Below the pieces are notes generated by a model, which saw nothing but the letters and a program-made list of their open reading frames with translations, did no database searches and was not told where the DNA came from. DNA of 64,000 nt from Ursus arctos (Eukaryota > Chordata > Mammalia > Carnivora > Ursidae): assembly GCF_023065955.2 (NCBI RefSeq), contig NW_026622786.1, positions 47,602,938-47,666,937 of the forward strand, read 5' to 3'. A program made the position numbers and the translations under genes. Shown here piece after piece: positions 1-10,050 of this stretch (the stretch's first letter is position 1; each line of letters starts with the position of its first letter).

Positions 1-94
1 AGACAGGTGGTGACTCTCTGGAGCAAATGTTGAGAAGAATGCCATGGCTGTGTCAGGGCTCAGGAAGAAATGACTCTGTGATAAGGGGACTGAT

Positions 95-203
95 ATTTCT
101 ATCCCCACTAGAATCTAAACACCATGAGGGTGGGAAGATTGTCTTCTTTGTTTTCTGCTGCATCCTGACTGCCTATAATAGTGCCCAGCACATAACAGAC
201 ATC

Positions 204-204
<1 letters not shown>
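95..204 (+). mobile_element. L2 LINE 3' end
   Basis: The sequence follows the L2 3' untranslated consensus: CACTAGAATCTAAACACCATGAGGG, then a T-rich stretch, then GTGCCCAGCACATAACAGAC where the consensus has the GTGCCTGGCACATAGTAGG-type ending. It runs straight into the TAGA microsatellite that occupies the place of the L2 terminal short repeat. Non-coding fossil. Confidence 0.7.
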
Positions 205-241
<37 letters not shown>

Positions 242-294
242 GATAGATAGATGATAGATAGATAGATGATAGATAGATAGATAGATAGATAGAT

Positions 295-337
<43 letters not shown>

Positions 338-345
338 GATATAGC
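205..345. repeat. (TAGA)n tetranucleotide microsatellite, interrupted
   Basis: About 135 bases of GATA/TAGA units broken several times by TGA insertions (GATAGATGATAGATAG), then degenerate TATAGCTAGATCGATAG. It starts at the end of an L2 tail, so it probably grew from that short terminal repeat. The two minus-strand frames rich in Tyr-Leu-Ser-Ile here are translations of the repeat and not genes. Likely length-polymorphic. Confidence 0.97.
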
Positions 346-523
346 TAGATCGATAGAGATATGAAGGACAATAGCAGCATACATAGTGCATCTTGGCCTT
401 CTCTGCATTAAGTGGTTGTATACTACAGGCTCTGCAACACACAGTCCCTGCGTATGTGTTGAATTATGATGATCTAATCTACTTCTAAAAAGAAATTTTT
501 AAATGTAAAAAATTCAAACAGTA

Positions 524-684
524 GGTTAAGTTGGTTAAGCATCTGCCTTCGGCTCAGGTCATGGTCCCAGGGTCCTGGGATGGAGTCCTGCATCGGGCTC
601 CTTGCTCGGCAGGGAGCCTGCTTCTCTCTCTGCCTCTCCCCCTGCTTGCATTCTCTCTCTCAAACAAATAAATACAATCTTTAA
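524..684 (+). mobile_element. SINEC (tRNA-Lys SINE), 5'-truncated
   Basis: Carnivore SINE beginning inside the tRNA-like head (GGTTAAGTTGGTTAAGCATC). The first ~20 bases (GGCGCCTGGGTGGCTCAGT) are missing. The body, CT-rich segment and AATAAATAC tail are present. Target duplication AAAAAATTCAAACAGTA at 507-523 and 685-701 is exact, so the truncation happened at insertion and not by later deletion. Confidence 0.93.
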
Positions 685-701
685 AAAAAATTCAAACAGT
701 A

Positions 702-1885
702 ATTTATAGCTATGGAGAGTTATCACAATCCCAAAAAATCCCAACAAGAGGTCTGATATTTAGAAGACCTTTTTTTTTTTTTTTAGTATCCAAAGAAAGT
801 CTATTTTTCTACACAGAAGAGAATAAACTCTTGCCAAAAGCTAACATTACTATTAAAAAGAGAAGAAGAAAAAGAAAGAAGCCTTAATCCTGAAGTATCC
901 TCAAGGTTTTTGTATTTATCCTGCTGCCTCAGAAGTCAGTAGTCAGCAGAGGGTTTCTCATTGATAGGGAATGGATTTGCCTTTGAAGCGTCTTTGGATA
1001 GAACTGGCCGCATCCGAGAGATGAAAATAATAAAAGCCAAGAGACCTGGCAGGCAGCTGCGTAGTGGGCAACCCCATAAGCATCTCCACTGAATATATTC
1101 CCTATGGTAGAGTAACGACCTAGAGGTCTCCTATGATTAAGGCAAATAATCTTATGAGTGGTCATGAGTATGCACATTGATTGGGTTTGGCAGATTGCAT
1201 AATCAACTGCAAATTAGCTTTTGGAAATGACTGGCTATACCCAGTAGGCAGAAGAAATAGAAGCAAGGGGATCTGGCAGACAGCAGGTACCCATAGCAGC
1301 TGTATGAGTTACATTCCCATAATTTACTATTGAGGAGAGCCAAGCCTGGACATTTCATAGCTGTGCTTTTCATTTCTGGTATTTGGAGGGACTGCAGGAG
1401 GTTGCCGCACACTCAAGCAATTTACCTTCAGAGTAGCAGTAAGGCAGGGAGAATGTCCTACTTATATTGGTACACCTCTTGAAGCTTGATATGCACATCT
1501 CTTTTCTTTATACCCAGCAGAAAAGCACAACATCTGCTCTACCGATAATTGGATACCAGCCTCATATGATGAAAGGATATTAATTTTCACTTCATAGATT
1601 AATAGACCTTGGAAAGTCAACTAGTCCATCACACTCTCTTATTGCAGGAAACTTCCCAACCCAGAAGGAAGTGTTTTGAGAGAGATAAAGGCATATTTTA
1701 CAATGTTATGATTTTGAATACAACAAACTTCGTCTTAATACATACAGAGAACTGCTTATCCATTCCAAAGAAAGGGAATGTTTGATGAACACTACGTCTC
1801 AGTCATTAAAGCAGTTCATCTTTTTCTGTTTGTATATTTTATTAGACAGGCCCAGGCTTAGACTTACAGAAACAATATCCAATTC
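702..1885. other. Unassigned intergenic sequence
   Basis: I recognise no gene or repeat family. There is a 15-base T run near 770-784 and a purine-rich patch at 858-885. The minus-strand frames of 82 and 69 codons show no motif and are within the chance range. Confidence 0.6.
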
Positions 1886-1965
1886 AATAATTATTAATGA
1901 ACTCATGTTGAGTTTTTAGTACTGTGCTAGGGACCATGGGGGCTATTATCTCATAAATTTTAATC
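1886..1965 (-). mobile_element. Possible MIR/L2 fragment
   Basis: Resembles the reverse complement of a MIR: ATTATTAATGAACTCATG, then GTACTGTGCTAGGGACCATG, then ATTATCTCATAAATTTTAAT. Short and diverged. Confidence 0.4.
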
Positions 1966-4524
1966 AGCATACATTTGTTTCTATAATGGCAAAAGGTATG
2001 AGATGACATCTCATCTCATTTGGCATTGTCTCCTGACTGAAACAGAAGTTACGTAATTTAATATCCTATCCTGAATAAAATAGATATTAACGAATGAAAA
2101 AAGAGGTTCTAATCATAAGAAACATTAGTGTTAGGTTTTATTTTACCTGACATATTTTGTTTGATATATAAATGTCAAACATATGGCATGTATGTTTGAT
2201 ATACGTATTCATCTTTCCCTATGCTACATTTATTTATATCTGTACATTTTGCAATCACATATTTTTTCTTTGTCCTCTCTATATGGCTTTTTAAAGAAGT
2301 AGAGAATGTATATTGAAAAAAAAAAAAGAGATCTTAAGCCACCACAATTTAGAGAAGCAACAAACCAATTCTACCCTGGGGAATCAGCTACCTTGAAAGT
2401 AATTTATTCATCTGCTCTCATAAAAGAGATTGAAAACTCTCAGTTTCAAACAGGTTTTCAAATTGTCTTGAGAAAAGTATATTTGGAATTTTTTAAAACT
2501 ATGGAATAAAAGTAAATGTTTCTGTTTAAAAGAGAAATACATATTTCAAACAATTCACAGGGTAACTTCTGATAGTTCCAAATATATTTATAATGCACAT
2601 CCACATATTTCAGAAAATTATTTGAACACAGGAAATCATAAAGATATATGTTGTTTGCTAATAAATGCATCTCTTTCCATCAGGAATAGTCATTTCTCTT
2701 TACTTAATAACAACATCATTTGCCAATTGGTCAGCTCTTATCAGCCCAGTATGTAAAGTACTAGCTAATACCACTTCAATTAAACATGCATTTCTTCTTG
2801 GAAATTTCAATATTAATAAGCTCTTCTCCCAATTCTTTCTAGTATACTGGAATCAGACAGCAATTATGGGAACTGGATACGTGGCTCTTTACTTACCTAA
2901 TTCATAAATGCTAATGTTTCAAACAGAAACCAGATTAAGCACATGAAAATTCAGTACATTATTTCGACTGATGAATTTTCCAGCATGGAGGGTGGTTGTT
3001 AGCAAAGTTGCAGGTGGTTTAGCTGTCTACGAAAGGGTCTCATGGAATGCGGAGACTGCTTATACAGTAGGGATTTACACATGTACCCCATTGATAGGTT
3101 ATCATAGCGCTCTAGCAGGTGAATAATGAATTCTTGCCTGGTTATTGATCTCCCTAGCTCAGCCAGGATCTGCAGTGTTATTCGAACAGAACAAGCAGAT
3201 AATCAAACATTCTGTTTGTATAGAATTGTCCCAATTTAAGGTCCTTCAGGACCCTCCAGGATGCCTATTTGAGATGTTTTTCTCTCTGAAGAGCATTATC
3301 TTGGGATAAAAAAAAAGGTAGTCTGTCATAATCCCAGCCCACAGAAATGTGAATTCTGGTCCCCTTACACAAGTTCTCAAAGAAGTAAAAAATAAAACCA
3401 GGAAAGCAACAAGGCTTATAAAAAGAAAGGATATCAAACTTCTGACCAATGCGTACCTCACTCTTCCCATCCCCTCTTCCACCACCTATTGTTGTACTCA
3501 AACCAAGATTCAGTTCATCACCATTTCTGGTTTCAGGACTTTTCTAAGTTTCCCTGGATATCTTCCCCCAAACTAGTTTCAGGTGCCAGTGTGAGCCAAT
3601 TTCTGGCCCTTCAATTCCTGTATCCCTTTTGGTTTCTTATGCTGTTTCCATATTGCTCTATTTACGTGCTTCTCGTGGCCCTTTTTTCTATTCTGGAGTG
3701 TCTCACATGATGTAGAATTATCCGTTTCTGTTAAATTGGGCAAGAGCCCCAAACTGACCATTCACATCTTTTGTATGGCAAAGAAATAGGGAAAAGTTAT
3801 CACTAAGAGATTAACTTCCAGTCATAGGCAGTGAGCATGGAGACAGTCTTACTCAGCTGAAATTATAAGATGTGGGAAAAGCAGAGATTAACTCCCAAAG
3901 CATGAAGCGGCTGGGATAATTTTCTGTCAAAACACGACAAAACAAAACCCACATAATGTTGTAACAATTATCAGGTACCTTCATCAAGGATTCCTCCTGG
4001 AAAATTGGTGTCACATTTTCAATGCCTAACACGTGCTCAATGTATGTTGACAGAACTGTTGAACTGTTTGTTTAATGCAATGGTTCCTTAGGAAACTACT
4101 TAATATCTTCTTTCCAGTATCACTATCTTCTTTTTCTTCCACCTTTTCACAACATTACATACATAGTCTTTTCTCTTGTTCTTTTCCTTCTTCCTGACAT
4201 CAGAACTTACCAGATCACTAAATTTTCTTGGTTACAAAAATTCAGGCCTCGGCTGGTAATGATCGTGTCTACCTAATAACCTACCTCCAATGATGTATGT
4301 TAGTGACAGATTCTGTGATCCTCATTGTAAGTACTGTGGGTATCTAGGAGAAGAGGACATCAGTGAGGTAGATAGTACTTAGAGGGTGCTTCAAGAAGAA
4401 AGTGGTTCTGTGCAACGAGTTTAACCAGCTGTACAGTTTGAGGGAACAGTCTCTGCAAGACTGCCCTCATTTCAGATAGAAGATAAGTTCATGAGTCCCC
4501 AGGACCACTTTCACTTCAAACCAG
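1966..4524. other. Unassigned intergenic sequence
   Basis: AT-rich DNA with no gene or firmly recognised repeat. It has an A run at 2317-2327 and a weak L2-like 3' end near 4020-4060 (AATGCCTAACACGTGCTCAATG). Frames of 60-80 codons on both strands have no recognisable domain. Confidence 0.55.
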
Positions 4525-5115
4525 CCAGCTACGAATTCAGACACCCCCACAATCATCCTTGGGTTTGATAATTCACGGGACTCAAGAACACACTGAAAGC
4601 TGTTATACTCATGGTTTATTACAGAGAAAGAATACAGAAAATCAGCCAAAGGAAGAGACACACAGGGCAGAGTCGGGCAGAAGCTCAAATGCACAGCTTC
4701 TGGCTATCCCCTCCATGTGGAGTCATGGATGGTGTGACCTCCTCCTGGCCACAATGTGGGATAATACGCACAGAGTATTGCCAACCAGGGAAGCTCATTT
4801 GAGCCTTTGGTGTCCAGAGTTTTTATTAGGGCTTAATCACATACTGCCCATGTGGCTTCCTTTTCATCCCCAGCCCCTCACAAGGTCAGGCTACCTTTAG
4901 TCATCTGTTCCTCCAGAGGTCATAACTGATATGGTGTGTCCTCAAAGCCCCTGTCATACATCACATTATTAGACACCTGGTGATGGCCAAAGCTCTCAGC
5001 AAACAGACACTCCTGTCAGACAGAATATTCTAGGCAACTCAAGATCTCCTCCCAGGTACCAAGGACAAAGTTGAGACTTCTTACTTTATAGTCTTGAGGT
5101 CATCTTTCTTACTAC
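4525..5115. mobile_element. Old LTR-like interspersed repeat, copy 1
   Basis: Diverged homologue, in the same orientation, of 21956-22510. Shared blocks in the same order include GTTTATTACAGAGAAAGAAT, ACGCACAGAGTATTGCCA followed by GGGAAGCTCA, TTGGTGTCCAGAGTTTTTA, and CATCACATTATTAG. The layout resembles an old LTR of the ERVL/MaLR kind, but I cannot name the family. The 113-codon plus-strand frame (4559-4900) lies wholly inside it and is not a gene. Confidence 0.6.
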
Positions 5116-5945
5116 ATAGCCTGGAACTGAATTTTAGAGGCAAGAGAAGATTCAGATAGGTAGAATGGGGATAAGTAATTTCAAGCAAAAGGATAAATAT
5201 GAGGAAAGGCTTAGCAGTGTAAGTGAATGAATGAATGAAAGGGAATGCTAATGTGAATATCCCAGTCCAGCTAAAGCAGGAGATGCTTTAAGAATCTGAA
5301 GATAAATAAGTTGGGCTAGAGCTGCCAAGTATAGCTCAGGAGTTGTGTGTTGGAGCAATAAAAATTGGGAGTACTTGAGACTCTTGAATTTGTGGGATGA
5401 GTAGAATGATGAAAATTCAATGTAGAGAAATTCTAAAGTACTCCTTTTAGTTCTGGACACTACATTTTAAATAGTGCTGACAATCATGAAGTACCAGCAG
5501 GAGGACAATCAAAATGCTGAGGCCTAAAATTTATATCAGACCCAATGATGGGAACAGTGTGTATTTACCCGTTTTTTTTAAAGATAGGGCTTAAAGAGAC
5601 AAAATAGCTTTCTTTATAGGTTGATAGAATTCATATTTCAGATACGCAAAACTAGAATTCAAGGGAGAAACATAGCAAAAAATGTATAGACTTAGCAATA
5701 TAAAGAACATTTTTTCTATCAGTCAAAATAACCTATAAATTCAATAAGAAATTTTTTGGGAACTGGGTTTCCATCGATAAGTATGCAGGTAGTAGATGGC
5801 TATTGACCTACAAATTCCAAATCAATTTGTACAGATTTTTGCATTGGAGGGCAATTCCTCTCCGTATTTTAGAATTCGGTGGGGGTTTTCTTGAAGTACA
5901 CAGGATGATTTACGTGAGGGAAGGCTGGATCCAAAGACATCTGCT
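5116..5945. other. Unassigned intergenic sequence
   Basis: No gene or repeat recognised. A short GAATGAATGAATGAAAG run lies near 5224-5240. Confidence 0.55.
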
Positions 5946-5959
5946 AGGAAATCGCCAGA

Positions 5960-6158
5960 GGGCACCTGGGTAGCGCAGTCGTTAAGTGTCTGCCTTTGGC
6001 TCAGGGCGTGATCCCGGCGTTCTGGGATCGAGTCCCCCATCGGGCTTCTCCGCTGGGAGCCTGCTTCTTCCTCTCCCACTCCCCCTGCTTGTGTTCCCTC
6101 TCTCGCTGGCTGTCTCTCTGTCACATAAATAAATAAAATCTTTAAAAAAAAAAAAAAA
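5960..6158 (+). mobile_element. SINEC, young ursid-type subfamily (SINEC1_AMe-like), full length
   Basis: Complete element with tRNA-like head from GGGCACCTGGGTAGCGCAG, body variant GCGTGATCCCGGCGTTCTGG, segment CTCCGCTGGGAGCCTGCTTC, the CTCTCGCTGGCTGTCTCTC block and an AATAAATAAAATC tail with a ~16-base A run. The exact 14-base target duplication AGGAAATCGCCAGA is at 5946-5959 and 6159-6172. High identity to the other two copies of this type suggests a comparatively recent insertion. The 179-codon minus-strand frame 5822-6361 is created by it. Confidence 0.97.
5971..6035 (+). promoter_or_regulatory. RNA polymerase III internal promoter remnant of the SINE (A and B boxes)
   Basis: A-box-like TAGCGCAGTCG at 5971-5981 and B-box-like GGATCGAGTCC at 6025-6035, spaced as in tRNA genes. 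This is expected for a tRNA-derived SINE head. It may be transcribable, but nothing in the sequence shows it is active. Confidence 0.5.
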
Positions 6159-6172
6159 AGGAAATCGCCAGA

Positions 6173-6725
6173 ATATAGGTATAAAGTGATCCAGTTTGGG
6201 GCTAGGGAGGTTGTAATGACCATAGAACAGAAGGATAAAAGAGACATTTCCAAAGAAAAATGAACAGAACTTGGTGAATGGCTAGATGGGGAGCATGAGT
6301 CTGAGGAAAATGCGAAGAATGCCCATCTTTCAAGCATGAGTGACCAGGCTAACTGCGACACGGCTAGTAGAAATAGTCATCACAATGGAAAACAATTTTT
6401 GGAGGAAAGGCGGTGAATTCTTGCTTAACCATGGTGCGTTTGAACTGAAGGGAGAGGCTCACTAAGCAGCAGGCAGGAGACAGTTGACATCTAGACTCCA
6501 GTGGGGAGCCAGTGACTTCTATTTTCATTGCTTAAAGATCTTTGTTACGGCATTTATCACAGTGTGTCTTATATTAGAACTACTTAAGTGTCTGTCTCCT
6601 AAACTCAATTCTGAGATTCTTGAGAGTGGGGTCAAAGTTTTATGCATCCTTTTATGTTTCCAAACCAGTTTTGTGTCTTGCAAGCTTCCAGTAAGTATTT
6701 TTGTTATTAAATTACTTGGAGACAA
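6173..6725. other. Unassigned intergenic sequence
   Basis: No gene or repeat recognised. The 159-codon frame starting at 6484 runs into the next SINE and has no domain that I recognise. Confidence 0.55.
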
Positions 6726-6742
6726 GAATCTGAGACAAATCG

Positions 6743-6923
6743 GGCACCTGTGTGGCTCAGTCGGTGAAGTGTCTGCCTTGGGCTCAGGTCCTGATCTCAG
6801 GGTCCTGGGATCCTGCTCAGCAAGGGACTGTGCTTCTCCCTCTCCCACTGCCCCTCCCCCCAGCTCGCACGCACACTATCTCCCTCTCTCTCTCCCAAAT
6901 AAATACATAAAATCTTTAAAAAG
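6743..6923 (+). mobile_element. SINEC, older copy
   Basis: Head GGCACCTGTGTGGCTCAGTC, a body with an internal deletion after GGTCCTGGGATC, a CT-rich middle and an AATAAATACATAAAATC tail. Flanked by GAATCTGAGACAAATCG (6726-6742) and GAATCTGAGAGAAGTCG (6924-6940), a 17-base duplication with two changes. Confidence 0.92.
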
Positions 6924-7034
6924 GAATCTGAGAGAAGTCGATAAATATAAAAACTCTAACTGAATATAGAGAATAAATAGGGGGTACTGACTGCTTGGAG
7001 AAGGAAGGGGAAATTTGCTGTACTAGAAGCCAGG

Positions 7035-7080
7035 GAGCTGGAGAAAGATCAGGGTCTGAGCTGGAGAAAGATCAGGGCCG
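7035..7080. repeat. 23-bp tandem duplication
   Basis: Two adjacent units, GAGCTGGAGAAAGATCAGGG plus TCT and GAGCTGGAGAAAGATCAGGG plus CCG. A recent local duplication by slippage is the simplest explanation. Confidence 0.9.
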
Positions 7081-7974
7081 TGCATTGTTATGGATACTTG
7101 AAGGTGAGAGCTCCAAGCTCAAATGCTTGGTTGTGAGATCTTGATAATGAGAATGGAGAAAAGGCCGTTATGTTTTTTTTCAATAAAGGTTTAATTGATC
7201 ATTTTCAAGAGGTACCGATACCGTTGTAAATGGTTGAGAACTTCTCATTAGAAGGAAAATTTATCCTGTACCTGAGGGACACTTACAGAAGTAGACAGGC
7301 TCTCTCCTTGTGAGTGATGTGCTCTTCGGTGTTTTCTCTACCTTCTTCCCTCCTCTGAAACTCTTCCTTGCCTTTTAGTTTGTATTTTCCTCTTGCCCAA
7401 TTAAATGAGTCTTCAAAGGACAAGTTTCTCTCTCCTGGAACGCTGATAGAAGGAAAAGCCAATAAGCACATTCTTCTGCTCTGTTTTATATTTTACACAT
7501 TTGGTGGCTGTCCTATTTTTCCAATTTGAAAATATGCGATATTCCCTATGGGAAGGAGAGAATGTTTGCTAGTGTGGTGCCTATAGGCTAGAAATGTGGA
7601 GGGGCCAGCCTTTGCTGTAACAGAGTTGAGTGACATTCACACTAGGATGAAGGGTGAGAAAAAACACTCTGTTGTGAGTTCACATTTTCACTTCAAGAAA
7701 AGAGGTTCAAGCTCTGAGGTGGTCACTAGAGGTTCTAAATCGTGCCTTTTCCCCCATCACGCCTCTTACATTATAACCATTATTTCCTTGCAGTCACCCT
7801 CCATTATTATCATTCTTAGCCCAAATAACTTTTGATTCCTTGAAGTTTCCTCAAGGCCGTAAGATAATGTTAATCTCCTTGCATTCATTATTTATTTAAT
7901 AACTACCACTTGAACACTCTCTATGAGCCAGTGATTGTGCTAAGATCTTCTCTGAAATACTTGCCATGTACATC
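7081..7974. other. Unassigned sequence with a possible MIR/L2 piece
   Basis: No gene recognised. Bases ~7885-7955 (ATTTAATAACTACCACTTGAAC, then TATGAGCCAGTGATTGTGCTAAG) resemble a reverse-complement MIR or L2 end, at low confidence. Confidence 0.4.
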
Positions 7975-8400
7975 AGTTATGATGCCTTGGGCTTCACATA
8001 GCAGAAAACCCCAAGTCAAAGTTGCCTAAACAATAAAGAAACATTATTCTTTCACATACCAAGAAAGCAGCTCCAGAGTTAGTTAATTCAGTGATTCAAG
8101 GAGTCCATTCCCCCCCCCCCCCCCATTTTTCAGCTCTGTGTTCTGCTAATAGCTCTTAAAAGCACAAGTTGACTGCTGCTGCTCCAGGCTTTCCATGCAG
8201 ACACATCAATGTCCAAAGGAAGTAAAGGAACGTTCTTTTCCTTCTGTGTCTCTTTTCATCAGTGAGGAAACGTTCCCCAGAATCCTTTAGCAGTATTCCC
8301 TTCAGACGTTAAGATGTGACCCAATCCTTGTCAAAACTGAGTCACATGTCCCTTCTTCCTAACCCAGTCATTGGTGAGTGGAGCAACATTACCTAGACTG
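7975..8400. mobile_element. Ancient interspersed repeat, family uncertain
   Basis: Order of phrases typical of a widespread mammalian repeat: GTCAAAGTTGCCTAAACAATAAAG, then CTCCAGAGTTAGTTAATTCAG, then GACTGCTGCTGCTCCAGGC, ACATCAATGTCCAAAGGAAG, GAAACGTTCCCCAGAATCC, GACCCAATCCTTGTC and CAGTCATTGGTGAGTGG. A run of 15 C lies inside at 8110-8124. I recognise the type but cannot name the family safely. Confidence 0.5.
8110..8124. repeat. (C)15 homopolymer
   Basis: Fifteen consecutive C bases inside an old interspersed repeat. Length is likely unstable and error-prone in sequencing. Confidence 0.97.
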
Positions 8401-9269
8401 GTTGCAATGAAAATATACCTGTTATATCTATAACATTACATATGTATAAGTGTTGTTTGAAGAAAAAACAGATCAGTGGAAGGCTGGAGAAACAATGCCC
8501 ATTGAGGTCACACTGAGTGTTTTCCATGATGTTTTTTGAAGAATATCACTGGCCGTGTACATTGTATCCTGTGGTCATAGCACTTTTGAGTAAGAATAAT
8601 GCAGTTTCTTATTCAGTTAGGTTGGTAACCAATATATATTAGTTCTAAATTTGTAGTTCAAAGTTGAAATAAATATATGACAGTTATAGCTACCTTTGGC
8701 TTGGATTTCAAACAATCTTGGTATAAACAAAAAGAACATAGTCCTACAAAAGAATAATTTAGAAAATCATACTTCTTTATTCAAAAATAAGGAATATGTA
8801 AGAGTTTGCCATAGACATCACATTGGCAGTCCCAAGATTATTTTATAATGTAAAGAACAATATATAGCATGCATCTATTCAAACTCTGAGTCATACATTT
8901 AACATTTAAGTGGGTTATATAGATTAGTACATAAGTAATAATGTGATTCAATTTAGTTCATGGATTAACATAAGGTTATTGCTTTATTTGGGGGTGATGG
9001 GCTGTTTTTTTCTCTGCAGAAGTGCAGTAATTTCAGTCTTATCCCATTTTGGTGCCAGGAGGTAATGAATTGAAAGCAATGTAGCGAATCCTCCTCCTTT
9101 ACAACTGTATGGGCTTTTGTTTTCTCCCCTTCCTATTTTAAAGTAACTCAGATTGGCTTGAATGAAAGCTTCCTGGGTATACTCCAGGGACCTAAGACCA
9201 GTTAGACATATTTGGGCTTAGGAGACAGCTCTGTTTAAGCAGAAAAACAGCTTTTACTGGAGGTTTTGC
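8401..9269. other. Unassigned AT-rich sequence
   Basis: No gene or repeat family recognised. Confidence 0.55.
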
Positions 9270-9380
9270 AATGTGAAAGACCTGCTTTAAATCATGGCTT
9301 TACTACTTACTAGCTATGTGACCTTGGATTAGTAACACAACCTCTCTGTGGCTTAGTTCATCTTTTACAGAGTAGAAAAG
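9270..9380 (+). mobile_element. MIR SINE fragment
   Basis: Contains the MIR core ACTACTTACTAGCTATGTGACCTTGG followed by ACACAACCTCTCTGTGGCTTAG. Diverged fossil tRNA-derived SINE with no function seen. Confidence 0.85.
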
Positions 9381-9384
9381 TTAT

Positions 9385-9800
9385 ACTCTGTCAATCAGTG
9401 TTCTTTATAGGAAACAGCAGAAACCAACTATGAAGAACTTAGACAAAAAATAACTTACTGGAAAGATATCTTGGGAGCTAACAATATCAGCAAGAGATTG
9501 GAGATCCAGGCCTGCGAATGGATCAGGAACAATGGAATGCTGGAGAGCCAAGAAGTAGAAAACTGGAAATACAGCATGAAGCTGTCTGGGCAGGACTCCA
9601 CTGCTACTACCTCGGTCTCTTTAGTACATGTGCTGCCAAAGTGAGCACTACCTTGGTCTCTTTAATGAGCACCCTCCAATCTCCCTGGGAAATTTTAAAT
9701 CTCAGGAAAGAGCTTCCTATTCCCTATGTAGCCCAAGACAGACAAAGGAAATACTTAACTCCTTTGGTTTATATTATAGAGTTTGTTTATCTTTAAGACT
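9385..9800. mobile_element. Possible ancient interspersed repeat
   Basis: GGAAACAGCAGAAACCAACT at the left, then GGATCAGGAACAATGGAATGCTGG, AGAAGCTGTCTGGGCAGGACTCC-like phrasing (here ATGAAGCTGTCTGGGCAGG) and GCACCCTCCAATCTCC look like an old repeat consensus. A weaker similar stretch may lie at 10410-10700. The 92-codon frame at 9518-9796 lies within it. Family not named. Confidence 0.35.
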
Positions 9801-9857
9801 TCCATATACAAAGCTACATACAGTGGGGAATAAGTAATTCTCCAACAGAAAAAACAT

Positions 9858-10050
9858 GGGCTATGTTTATGTGCATATAGTTCTCACTTAATCTTCACAA
9901 GAATTGTATGAGGTATTTGAATTTCAAGGAACAGACGTGAAAAAGTTAAATAATTATTCCGAAGTCACACCAATAATAAGTAAAATGGTAGAGCCAGTTT
10001 GCAAGTCTAAATCACTTGTTTCCAGATTCTTATTATGCCATGTCACATTT
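9858..10050 (-). mobile_element. MIR SINE fragment
   Basis: Reverse-complement MIR: ATAGTTCTCACTTAATCTTC, ACAAGAATTGTATGAGGTAT, AAAGTTAAATAATTATTCCG, then AAATGGTAGAGCCAGTTTGC. Confidence 0.7.

Noticed and set aside
173..442. Minus-strand ORFs with Tyr-Leu-Ser-Ile repeats as a repetitive protein
   Set aside because: They are the translation of the TAGA tetranucleotide tract; no start context or flanking coding sequence supports them.
5960..6040. tRNA gene (tRNA-like head with A and B boxes)
   Set aside because: It is the tRNA-Lys-derived head of a SINE; the cloverleaf is degraded and it continues into SINE body and A-rich tail. The same applies to the other SINE heads.
5822..6361. 179-codon minus-strand ORF
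   Set aside because: Its centre is the reverse complement of a full-length SINE, and the target duplication shows the frame was created by the insertion.
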